From contig JAOARW010000114.1 of assembly GCA_025210475.1 (NCBI GenBank), positions 1-57,323 of the forward strand: DNA of 57,323 nt, read 5' to 3'. Source of the stretch: Carboxylicivirga sp. (GTDB taxonomy: Bacteria; Bacteroidota; Bacteroidia; Bacteroidales; Marinilabiliaceae). Position numbers and translations under genes: made by a program. Below are positions 35,132 through 42,908 of this stretch, in pieces (position 1 is the first letter of the stretch; each line of letters begins with the position of its first letter). The notes beneath the pieces were generated by a model that saw nothing but the letters and a program-made list of their open reading frames with translations, ran no database searches and was not told where the DNA came from.

Positions 35132-36568
35132 ATGAAAGTAAAACTCATTTTGCCCTCATTAACAGAAGCTAAAACAGCTTTTTGGCGGCCCATTAAATAC
35201 TCTTTGTTTCCGCCATTGGGGCTGGCCACTTTGGCAGCCTATCTGGACGATACCGATGAAATTGATCTGCAGGATCAACACGTTGAAACGTTAAACCTCA
35301 ATGATCAGCCCGATTTGGTGATTATACAAGTTTACATTACTAATGCAAAACGGGCTTATAACATTGCTCAGCATTATCGAAATAAAGGCGTATTTGTGGC
35401 ATTGGGAGGCTTGCATGTCACCAGCTTACCCGATGAAGCGGAAGCTTTTGCAGATACCATTTTTATCGGACCTGGAGAGCAAACATTTCCAATTTTCTTA
35501 AAGGATTATAGAAATAAGCGAACTAAGCGTCGCTATGTTTCTTCCATGGGGCGCACAATTCAGGATCAACCTCCCATCCGCAGAGATTTAATCAAGCGGG
35601 AAAAGTACCTGGTACCAAATTCTTTGGTTATATCGCGTGGCTGTCCTCACCATTGTGATTTTTGCTATAAAGATTCCTTCTTTAAAGGTGGAAAATCATT
35701 CTACACTCAGCGAGTGGATGAAATACTAACAGAAATAGATCGTTTAAAAGGCAAGCACCTGTATTTTATTGATGATCACTTGCTTGGCAATCCGCGTTTA
35801 TCGCGCGAGCTGTTTGAGGGGATGAAAGGCATGAATCGAGTGTTTCAGGGGGCTGCAACGGTGAAATCAATTTTGGAAGGAGATTTGATTGAGAAAGCTG
35901 CCCAGGCGGGTTTACGTAGTCTGTTTGTGGGTTTTGAAACTTTTTCGCCAGATAACCTTAGGCAAAGCAATAAAAATCAGAACCTCAAACAAGATTACGA
36001 ACGCGCAGTCAAGCGATTGCACGAGCTGGGCATCATGATCAACGGCAGTTTTGTTTTTGGTCTTGATTATGATGATCGGGATGTATTTAAACGCACGGTG
36101 GATTGGGGTGTTGAAAATGCCATTACAACGGCTACATATCACATTCTCACGCCCTATCCGGGCACTCGATTATATTCAAACCTAGAAAGGGAAGGCCGGA
36201 TCATGTCGCGCGATTGGGATCTTTACGATACTCGCCATGTGGTATATAAAAGTAAATCACTAAGTGAAAAGGAGTTGGAAGATGGCTACAACTGGGCCTA
36301 TGAGGAGTTTTATACATGGAGCAATGTATTAAAAGCATCGCTGAGTCATGAGCAGGTGGAACACCAATTGAAACATTTGTTTTATACCGGGGGCTGGAAG
36401 AAAATGGAGCCCCTTTGGAATGTGATTATTAATGCCGGTGGTTTAAAGCGTATGCTGCCTCTGTTGGAGCTATTGTTAAGCAAGGTTGAGTATAAACGTG
36501 AAGCTCAGTTATCAGTAGCAAAATTAAATTCTGATTTACGAAAATCATCTGAAATGATTGCTCAATAG
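35132..36568 (+). CDS. B12-binding domain radical SAM protein
   Basis: This 478-residue enzyme has an N-terminal cobalamin-binding Rossmann domain (residues about 1-135, with PPLGLATLAAYL and ALGGLHVTSLPDEAEAF) and a radical SAM core. The [4Fe-4S] cysteines are C171, C175 and C178 (SRGCPHHCDFCY). A TPYPGTRLY motif closes the barrel. Family members methylate or rearrange unactivated carbons in lipids, tetrapyrroles and natural products; the substrate here is unknown. It lies 90 bases after the exosortase gene on the same strand, with its own possible control site, so membership of the locus is plausible but unproven. Confidence 0.92.
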   Translation: MKVKLILPSLTEAKTAFWRPIKYSLFPPLGLATLAAYLDDTDEIDLQDQHVETLNLNDQPDLVIIQVYITNAKRAYNIAQHYRNKGVFVALGGLHVTSLPDEAEAFADTIFIGPGEQTFPIFLKDYRNKRTKRRYVSSMGRTIQDQPPIRRDLIKREKYLVPNSLVISRGCPHHCDFCYKDSFFKGGKSFYTQRVDEILTEIDRLKGKHLYFIDDHLLGNPRLSRELFEGMKGMNRVFQGAATVKSILEGDLIEKAAQAGLRSLFVGFETFSPDNLRQSNKNQNLKQDYERAVKRLHELGIMINGSFVFGLDYDDRDVFKRTVDWGVENAITTATYHILTPYPGTRLYSNLEREGRIMSRDWDLYDTRHVVYKSKSLSEKELEDGYNWAYEEFYTWSNVLKASLSHEQVEHQLKHLFYTGGWKKMEPLWNVIINAGGLKRMLPLLELLLSKVEYKREAQLSVAKLNSDLRKSSEMIAQ

Positions 36569-36680
36569 CTTATTTCGAGTAGTACAATGCTTGTTTTAAA
36601 GCCAGATTGATATCGGTTTATAAACTTCTGATTAAGATGGAAATTGACATTAAAGCTAGCATCTTGTATTTGATTATAAA

Positions 36681-36703
36681 AAAAGCCTGCATTGCAGGCT
36701 TTT
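36681..36703 (-). terminator. Bidirectional terminator between the radical SAM and BCCT genes
   Basis: Stem AAAAGCCTGC / GCAGGCTTTT with a 3-base loop, A run on one side and T run on the other; the radical SAM gene (plus) and the BCCT gene (minus) converge here. Confidence 0.8.
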
Positions 36704-36723
36704 AATTATTTTCAGTGATTTGT

Positions 36724-38301
36724 TTACTCTTCAAGTTCTTCTTCCAACTTTTCGTATGGATAATCCTTCTTCAATGTCTTCAATAAGCTATAACACATTA
36801 TTAATAAGACAATGGCAAAAGGAAGACCGGTGATAATAACAGCTGTTTGCATGGCAGCTAAACCTCCACCCAGTAATAAGATGATGGCAATCAATCCTTC
36901 CATGGATGCCCAGAATACCTTTTGTCCGACAGGAGCATCCAGTTTACCACCAGATGTCAATGTGTCCACTACCATCGATCCACTATCAGAAGAGGTAATA
37001 AAGAAGCTGGAGATCAAAATGATTGTCAATATGGATGAGATAAATGGCAAAGGGTATTGTTCCAGCAAATGGTAAATGGCCGTTGCGATATTGGCATTTA
37101 CAGCTTCTGATATTTGAGTATTACCCAAAAGTTCTTTATAGATGGCACTTCCACCAAATACCGATATCCACAGGAATGTTAAGAATGACGGTACAAGTAA
37201 TACGCCTAATATAAATTCTTTAATGGTGCGGCCTTTGGATATTCTTGCGATAAACAAACCTACAAAAGGTGACCAGGCAATCCACCAGGCCCAGTAAAAA
37301 GTTGTCCATGAACTTTGCCAACCCGATGATTCCTTAGCTCCCGCAAAGGTTTCGTTCCAGAAACTCAACTCCAAAAAGTTACCCAGATAAAAGCCAATGT
37401 TTTGTACAAACGCTTTCAGAAGGAATACTGTTGGGCCAATTAATAACACAAAAACCAGCAATACAAGGGCCAACTTCATATTAATTTCACTCAATCGGCG
37501 AATACCTTTATCAAGGCCCAGTATCAAAGAAATGGTAGCAAAGAGTGTAATAATGGTAATGATACCAATTTGCCAGGTGGTGCCATAATCAAATCCAAAT
37601 AAATGAGTAAGGCCGGCATTAACCTGTTGTGCTCCGAAACCAAGTGATGTGGCTAAACCAAAAAGGGTGGCGATTACGGCTGCAATATCGATAATATCGC
37701 CAATGGTGCCATAGATTTTATCTCCCCAGATGGGATAGAAGATGGAACGAATGGTTAAAGGCAATTTTTTGTTAAAAGTAAAGTAGGCCAAAGCTAATCC
37801 TACAATGGCATATACTGCCCATCCATGAAAGCCCCAATGCATAAATACAATACCAAATGAGGATTTGGCAGCTTCAGCACCTTCCAGACCAAAAGGGTTA
37901 TTGTCAAAATGGAAAATTGGTTCGGCAACTCCGTAAAATAACAAACCAATACCCATACCTGCGCTGAACAACATAGCGAACCACGATGAGCGCTTAAATT
38001 CTGGCTTAGCTGATGCACCCCCCAGTTTGATTTTTCCAAAACGGCCAAAACCTAAGAATAGGGCAAATGCCACAAAAACATTAATTGTCAGGATAAAAAA
38101 CCATCCGGTGTTATCCGAGATATATGATTTAGCAGCATTAAACCATTGTTCAATGGGTTTGCCTACAATTAAGGTGGTAGCTACCAAGGTAAATACAATT
38201 AAAAAGGAGGAGATAAAGACCGTTCCATTGGCTTTGATGCCCCAAAACGATTTTTCATCGCAACGCTTTTTTTGATTTTCTGATTTTTCTTCTTTCAACA
38301 T
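36724..38301 (-). CDS. BCCT family betaine/carnitine/choline transporter
   Basis: This 525-residue inner-membrane carrier has 12 predicted helices. The BCCT signature region reads WAWWIAWSPFVGLFIARISKGRT, with its tryptophans forming the quaternary-ammonium pocket (the block exceeds 20 residues only by its flanks), and GMGIGLLFYGVAEP precedes it. BCCT carriers import glycine betaine and related osmolytes, usually with sodium or protons. The C-terminus is acidic and short. It lies 86 bases downstream of a porin gene on the same strand, suggesting a paired outer- and inner-membrane uptake route. Confidence 0.95.
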   Translation of the reverse strand: MLKEEKSENQKKRCDEKSFWGIKANGTVFISSFLIVFTLVATTLIVGKPIEQWFNAAKSYISDNTGWFFILTINVFVAFALFLGFGRFGKIKLGGASAKPEFKRSSWFAMLFSAGMGIGLLFYGVAEPIFHFDNNPFGLEGAEAAKSSFGIVFMHWGFHGWAVYAIVGLALAYFTFNKKLPLTIRSIFYPIWGDKIYGTIGDIIDIAAVIATLFGLATSLGFGAQQVNAGLTHLFGFDYGTTWQIGIITIITLFATISLILGLDKGIRRLSEINMKLALVLLVFVLLIGPTVFLLKAFVQNIGFYLGNFLELSFWNETFAGAKESSGWQSSWTTFYWAWWIAWSPFVGLFIARISKGRTIKEFILGVLLVPSFLTFLWISVFGGSAIYKELLGNTQISEAVNANIATAIYHLLEQYPLPFISSILTIILISSFFITSSDSGSMVVDTLTSGGKLDAPVGQKVFWASMEGLIAIILLLGGGLAAMQTAVIITGLPFAIVLLIMCYSLLKTLKKDYPYEKLEEELEE

Positions 38302-38387
38302 ATGATTGTTGTTTTTTTTAATCTAAAAGTGTATTGGTCTGAGTACGACATTAAATTTCGAACTCAGGTTATAAGAAACATCAAAGC

Positions 38388-39554
38388 TTAGAAATAATAG
38401 CCAACGTTGATGTTAAACCATGAATGCCATTCGGGAGAAGCTTCTCCACGACCTAAGCCATATTGATCGCCATCCGGTCCAAATCCACCCCAAGGCCCAA
38501 ACCAATCCTGATTTTTACCTGAAGCATAATCGATATATGTGTATATTGGGCCAGCTGTTAACAGGCAACCAATCACATTCATTTGAGTGTCGTGATGGCC
38601 ATCGTTTCCTTTAATCATATAATTATAGTTCTCATAGAACTGAATGGATTGAAAAGGCTCCATTTTTAGTGGGATGGTATAGGCAATACCAGCCGTTAAA
38701 AGGGTGGCTTTGCTTGTAATATCGTAAGTGTAGTTATAAGCAGCCATGGTTATTAAATCGTCAACCGCACCATTGTATGTATACTGTATGGCCTCAGCCT
38801 TTATGTTCAGGCGCTCATCTTGCAGAAAGTTTCCATTGTAATGGATGGCAAAGGCATTATGACTGTTAGTTTTATCCGTTACATGGTTGTGGTATTGTCC
38901 CAATTGAGCCGAAACACCAATTTCCTGCTTATTAAATTTATAGGCTGCACGAGCATTTATCTGACCGCTTTCTTCTGTATCACCCGCTAAATCGTAGGAG
39001 TAACGAATTGGGTCGGCACTGTTGCCGCTTGTGCCATTGGAAAAGGTAGTCCAGGCTCTGGGGCCTTCGGCATTTTTATACAAAGCAAGGGCTAAGTGCC
39101 ATTTTGATGTGTTGCGAACGAACTTTATGCCCATGTCGTAATCATCTTCCAGACCCACATAATAAGGTAGATTAAAAAACCATGAGTGCGAGGCGTAAGG
39201 TAATAGGCCAAAAGGCACCTGGTTAGCACCAATTTGTAATTGATTTTCGGTGTTGAAATCATAACCAATGTATCCATAACGAAGCATGCCACCACCAAAA
39301 TCGGATGGATAGAAACGATAATCCATATCAAGGAATAATTTTCCGTAAGTAGCTTTGGCACTTATCTTAAACACATCGAACACGGCATCTCCGCCAATGC
39401 TCTTATTGTTTTTGTCCCAATCTTTGTAGCGGTAGTTGAAGCGCAATGCGCCACCAAATTTTACAGTTGGTTTGGTTTGAGCACCTGCAAACGGTGCAAT
39501 AAGCAAAATAATGGCAATAGTAATCAGTAGATTACAGAATCTTTGTCTCTTCAT
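38388..39554 (-). CDS. Outer-membrane porin-like beta-barrel protein
   Basis: This 388-residue protein has a signal peptide (cleavage after FAGA), alternating polar/hydrophobic strands, and an outer-membrane C-terminus ending NVGYYF. The opening KFGGALRFNYRYKDWD and the overall layout resemble phosphate-selective or DcaP-like porins. Co-transcription with the BCCT carrier suggests it passes the same small osmolyte. It is the first gene of the unit, preceded by a good promoter. Confidence 0.88.
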   Translation of the reverse strand: MKRQRFCNLLITIAIILLIAPFAGAQTKPTVKFGGALRFNYRYKDWDKNNKSIGGDAVFDVFKISAKATYGKLFLDMDYRFYPSDFGGGMLRYGYIGYDFNTENQLQIGANQVPFGLLPYASHSWFFNLPYYVGLEDDYDMGIKFVRNTSKWHLALALYKNAEGPRAWTTFSNGTSGNSADPIRYSYDLAGDTEESGQINARAAYKFNKQEIGVSAQLGQYHNHVTDKTNSHNAFAIHYNGNFLQDERLNIKAEAIQYTYNGAVDDLITMAAYNYTYDITSKATLLTAGIAYTIPLKMEPFQSIQFYENYNYMIKGNDGHHDTQMNVIGCLLTAGPIYTYIDYASGKNQDWFGPWGGFGPDGDQYGLGRGEASPEWHSWFNINVGYYF

Positions 39555-39630
39555 AAATTATTTATCTGCTTTCAGCCTCCTCCAACAATCAATCCGCGAT
39601 ATTTAGAATGAGCCAATAGTTTCTGTGCGA

Positions 39631-39659
39631 CAAAAGTATCTAAAAATTTAGTTCTGCAA
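39631..39659 (-). promoter_or_regulatory. Promoter of the porin-BCCT operon
   Basis: On the minus strand: TTG, 18 bases, TACTTTTG. Spacing is one base shorter than ideal. The leader of about 70 bases contains GGAGGAGG, a strong but distant Shine-Dalgarno-like sequence. Confidence 0.6.
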
Positions 39660-40163
39660 AAAGTAATTTGTCAAATGGTATGTGCAAAAAGTGTTGTATT
39701 TCGAGGGTTTTGTCTTGAGTATTAGGCTTGTAAGCTTTGCTTAATGAGGTGTGATAAAATAAATAGTTTTTGTAGAAACTATTTTATGTCGAGACCTACT
39801 TTACTTATCCAACATCAGAAATATCATTCTTAGAAACTATTTAAATATTGTTTTTGTGAAACAACGTTCAGCGTAGCTAATTATTTTGAATGAATTAAGT
39901 TCTCAGGCAAGGGAAAAAGGATACGAATAGCATCACTATTTAAAGAATTTTTGCAGCAGCATGAGAGGTTAATTCACCAAAATAAACCAAAGGATAAAAC
40001 TTAAACAGTTTCTTAAAATTGATTGCTTAGCCCGGATTGTATTATTCTTACGTTTTAGATTTTCTATGGCATAATTGGGGTTAAATTTATAAGAATGATC
40101 GATTGGTATTAAAAAGTAATTTACCAGGTCAGGGAAAATGCCTTTAAACCACAATTAAAAAAA
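39660..40163 (+). other. Gene-poor region with a hairpin and a short coding-like fragment
   Basis: No gene is supported. At 39761-39784 a 9-bp hairpin (AAATAGTTT / AAACTATTT) occurs, and AGAAACTATTT is repeated at 39832. A 36-codon plus-strand stretch (39894-40004) without a start contains KRIRIASLFKEFLQQHERL and may be the eroded end of a gene, possibly mobile, but I cannot identify it. A 61-codon minus-strand frame here has no supporting features. Confidence 0.4.
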
Positions 40164-40245
40164 TGAACCACAAACTGCACCAATTAAGCAAATTATTCCG
40201 CACAGCGGAACAAAAATTTGGGTAATTCGTGCAGTTTGTGGTTCA
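40164..40245 (+). repeat. REP-like long palindrome with nested hairpin
   Basis: Two perfect 17-base arms, TGAACCACAAACTGCAC and GTGCAGTTTGTGGTTCA, enclose 48 bases that contain a second hairpin, TTCCGC-ACA-GCGGAA. No T run follows and no gene ends nearby, so it is not a simple terminator. Palindromes with GAACCAC...GTGGTTC arms are a recurring intergenic repeat type in Bacteroidota (from general knowledge). Confidence 0.7.
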
Positions 40246-40361
40246 AAAATAGAATGAATTATCAATTATGTTTTAAAAACAATTTCCCAGGTGATATCCA
40301 GTGAGGATTTAAAGTGCATAACCCTGTATGGAATGTAGGGCATGGGATCGCGTATTTTTAT

Positions 40362-40444
40362 TCAACCACAACGTGGTTGATTGTTAAATGCGAGTAGTCC
40401 TTCTAGTAGCGACTGCTCAGCAATCCATCAAATCGATTGATGGA
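40362..40444 (-). repeat. Three consecutive hairpins downstream of the MarR gene
   Basis: In order: TCAACCAC-AAC-GTGGTTGA (40362-40380), GAGTAGTC...GACTGCTC (40392-40418, one wobble pair) and TCCATCAA-ATCGA-TTGATGGA (40424-40444). None has a T run. The last lies 45 bases beyond the MarR stop on the minus strand, so they would form the 3' part of its transcript. Confidence 0.55.
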
Positions 40445-40489
40445 CATTATTATTTTCAATGGGGTTAAAAATCAATGACTATCAGTTTA

Positions 40490-41026
40490 TTACTCTTCGC
40501 CTAAATCCATTGGATTGGATTTGATGACTTCTTTAATGGTGTCCTCGGCAGTTAAGAGAGGCGATGCTTCCAAATCTTCAATTTCCAGCATTTCCACCAG
40601 TGTTTCCAATGACTGACTGATCTCATGAATTTTCTCTTCAGAGAGTTTCTTAAGCTTATGAGCTAAGCGTTGTTGTAATAAATCCGGTGTGTTTCTTAAA
40701 ACTTCATCACCAATGGAGGTTAAGGTAATGGTAGTTACGCGACGATCGCCCGATTTAGGCAGGCGGGCCAGCATGCCCTTCTTTTCCAAACGGCCGATAA
40801 TGCCGGTAACCGTGCTGGAATTAAGCTTTAAATGATCGCGAATGCTCTTTTGGGTAGCCTGGTAATTTGGTGAAATTTTTAAATATTCGAGACAAAGCAC
40901 CTGGGGTATACTTACACCATGATCTTTTTGTATTTTTTTCGATTCGATATTGATTGAGCGCACAATCCTTCGAATTTTTATAATAATGTCTTTATAATCC
41001 ATCTGTGCTGTTGTCATCTTCTGCAT
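40490..41026 (-). CDS. MarR family regulator, possibly EctR/CosR-like
   Basis: This 178-residue MarR protein has the winged helix QKSIRDHLKLNSSTVTGIIGRLEKKGML followed by the wing RLPKSGDRRVTTITLT, and helical dimerisation ends. The N-terminal IRRIVRSINIESKKIQKDHGVS resembles the EctR/CosR branch that represses ectoine and betaine genes in response to osmolarity (block trimmed, resemblance judged by eye). Nearby on the same strand are a betaine-type carrier and porin, so control of osmolyte uptake is a reasonable guess. The start could be M1, M4 or M9. Confidence 0.88.
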   Translation of the reverse strand: MQKMTTAQMDYKDIIIKIRRIVRSINIESKKIQKDHGVSIPQVLCLEYLKISPNYQATQKSIRDHLKLNSSTVTGIIGRLEKKGMLARLPKSGDRRVTTITLTSIGDEVLRNTPDLLQQRLAHKLKKLSEEKIHEISQSLETLVEMLEIEDLEASPLLTAEDTIKEVIKSNPMDLGEE

Positions 41027-41045
41027 TGTGGGGTTTCAAAGGGTA

Positions 41046-41053
41046 CAAATGTA
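41046..41053 (-). promoter_or_regulatory. Candidate -7 box (TACATTTG) for the MarR gene
   Basis: An exact minus-strand TAnnTTTG match 20 bases before the start codon. A second box, TATTTTTG at 41138-41145 on the plus strand, may drive the divergent DUF2867 gene. Neither has an exact -33. Confidence 0.4.
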
Positions 41054-41227
41054 AGCAAACCATTTTTTATTTCTATGAGGAAAATTTGAATTACATACGG
41101 TTAAATTATTGAACAAGGCTGCAAAAACTGTAAATGATATTTTTGTGCAAAAAAATAAGCAATTTATTAGCTTCGCGTGTTATAAAACCTATGGTCAGAC
41201 ATTTATAAATTATCAATAATCTAATGC

Positions 41228-41776
41228 ATGAAAACATCAGTAAAAAATGCTGGCATTGATCAAAACTACCTTATCAGTCACAATCTTGAAGAAGTAGATT
41301 TTTGGGATAATTTTCAATTGAGCTCCCAACAGTTAGAGGTGGTACCCGAACCGAAGGATATGATGATTGCTTTCTTTTTGGCCTTTCCCAGTTCGTTTAA
41401 GGCTCTGTTGAACCTGCGTGAAGTATTGGTGAAACCTTTTGGTTTAAAAACGGCTCCTCAAACCAACAAAAAATCGAGGTATGAGAATTTGTATAGCTTC
41501 AATGGTGAGGTGGGCGCGAGTGTTGCTATTTTTGAGGTGTTGGATAAAAACGAAAGAGAATTACTAACCGGACAAAATGATTCGCATTTAGATTTTAAGC
41601 TGTCGTTTGTAAGCTACCAGTCGGACGAAGGAGTAAGAATGGAGCTGATAACCACGGTGAAGCTAAATAATGTCATTGGCAGAACCTACTTTCGATTAAT
41701 CAAGCCATTCCACCGATTTTACATTCGGCGAATACTGCAGCGTATGGAGCAAGTGCTCAAGAATAAAAACTGGTAA
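41228..41776 (+). CDS. DUF2867 family protein
   Basis: This 182-residue soluble protein matches the DUF2867 pattern: an early DFWDNFQL segment, a mid-chain YSFNGEVGAS region, FKLSFVSY strand, and the C-terminal GRTYFRLIKPFHRFYIRRIL block. The fold is START-like in outline by my reading, and the function is unknown. It is divergent from the MarR regulator, a position typical of a regulated target, and convergent with the membrane acyltransferase-like gene. Confidence 0.8.
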   Translation: MKTSVKNAGIDQNYLISHNLEEVDFWDNFQLSSQQLEVVPEPKDMMIAFFLAFPSSFKALLNLREVLVKPFGLKTAPQTNKKSRYENLYSFNGEVGASVAIFEVLDKNERELLTGQNDSHLDFKLSFVSYQSDEGVRMELITTVKLNNVIGRTYFRLIKPFHRFYIRRILQRMEQVLKNKNW

Positions 41777-41822
41777 AGACTATAACAGACTGTTCCGGTT
41801 GATTGGAACAGCCTGTGTAATT

Positions 41823-42905
41823 CTAACCGAGTTGTTCCTTTCGTCTTTGCTTATACATCAGTGCCATCATATCGGTGATAATGAAAATACCAATGCTGAG
41901 AACAAGGTAGGGGAATATCGAAATGGAATAGTCATAAAAAATCCAACTCAACCAGCTTATAAATAGCCAGTGGATAAAGTAGATTTCCGTGACATGTTTG
42001 CTCCAACGTTTAAAAGTATTTAAAATAAACTTGGGGATTATGGCCAACACCAGAAAAATAATACTTATCCATAGCAGGCAAAAAAAGCCGTATGTAATAT
42101 TGGCAAACAGGTTGTGGTGATAATATGCTATTTCTGACGACATGCCTAAATCCATTTGATAGATGCCATAAAAAACGCCAAAGCTCAAAGCGAGTCCCAT
42201 AATCGAAACGATCAGTATTAAGTGGTAAAACTTCTTTTTATTACTGCACCGGATTAAAGCCTTTGCAAAAAGATAACCTAACGCAGGATAATAAAACCAT
42301 GTTAGAAAAGGGAACTCCGAGAGCTCGCTGGAGCCCCAGAATAGGCCGGTAACAACTTTAAGTATTAAATTGTCAACTTGCACATTTAATAAAAACAGAT
42401 TAACGACGGATAACGTCAGGGTAATGATGCAAATAACCAGTGTATTGCAGTTGAATTTCATTAATAAGCCCCAAAAGACCATTGCGATACCTGCAAAGTG
42501 TAAAATATCCACATCAATAAATCCTTTAGCCGCCTCTGTAAGGGAGCTGGTTTCGTTCGTGGATAGGTAATCGATTAACTCCGGTATCGTATCCCTTAAC
42601 AGGTTGAGTAAATAGCCCGATGCCAGAATTATAAGGCCTCTTTTTATAATTTGCATGTAACTCGTTTTCTTCGAGTACAGAAAACCAACTCCCATCAAGA
42701 ACATAAAAACCGGAGCGGCCGGTACACCGCCCATAAAATCTATGACCAGTCCCCAAGTCGACTCCACATAAACATCTTTCAGAAAATACATCTGTGCATG
42801 AACAAGCACCATAAAAAATACCGCTAATGCCCGGGCAACGTCCAACTCAATTTGTCTTCCAGTATTGATCTGATCATTACTGAATAGTTTTGAAACCATA
42901 TTCAT
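41823..42905 (-). CDS. Polytopic acyltransferase-like membrane protein (DUF1624/HGSNAT-like)
   Basis: This 360-residue protein has about ten transmembrane helices. The N-terminal RQIELDVARALAVFFMVLVHAQ, with a conserved Arg-Asp start and a His in the first helix, resembles heparan-alpha-glucosaminide acetyltransferase-like (DUF1624) and acyltransferase-3 proteins, which move acyl groups across or at the membrane. I chose the ATG; a GTG one codon upstream abuts the stop of the previous gene. It follows the FAD oxidoreductase gene with three bases between, so they are co-expressed. Confidence 0.8.
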   Translation of the reverse strand: MNMVSKLFSNDQINTGRQIELDVARALAVFFMVLVHAQMYFLKDVYVESTWGLVIDFMGGVPAAPVFMFLMGVGFLYSKKTSYMQIIKRGLIILASGYLLNLLRDTIPELIDYLSTNETSSLTEAAKGFIDVDILHFAGIAMVFWGLLMKFNCNTLVICIITLTLSVVNLFLLNVQVDNLILKVVTGLFWGSSELSEFPFLTWFYYPALGYLFAKALIRCSNKKKFYHLILIVSIMGLALSFGVFYGIYQMDLGMSSEIAYYHHNLFANITYGFFCLLWISIIFLVLAIIPKFILNTFKRWSKHVTEIYFIHWLFISWLSWIFYDYSISIFPYLVLSIGIFIITDMMALMYKQRRKEQLG

Positions 42906-42908
42906 CAC

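Noticed and set aside
39969..40154. 61-codon minus-strand ORF in the hairpin-rich intergenic region
   Set aside because: No signal, domain or ribosome-binding support; composition looks like translated AT-rich noncoding DNA.
41785..41816. Intrinsic terminator between the convergent DUF2867 and acyltransferase-like genes
   Set aside because: A 12-bp hairpin with one mismatch is present, but neither side has a T run, so it is not called.
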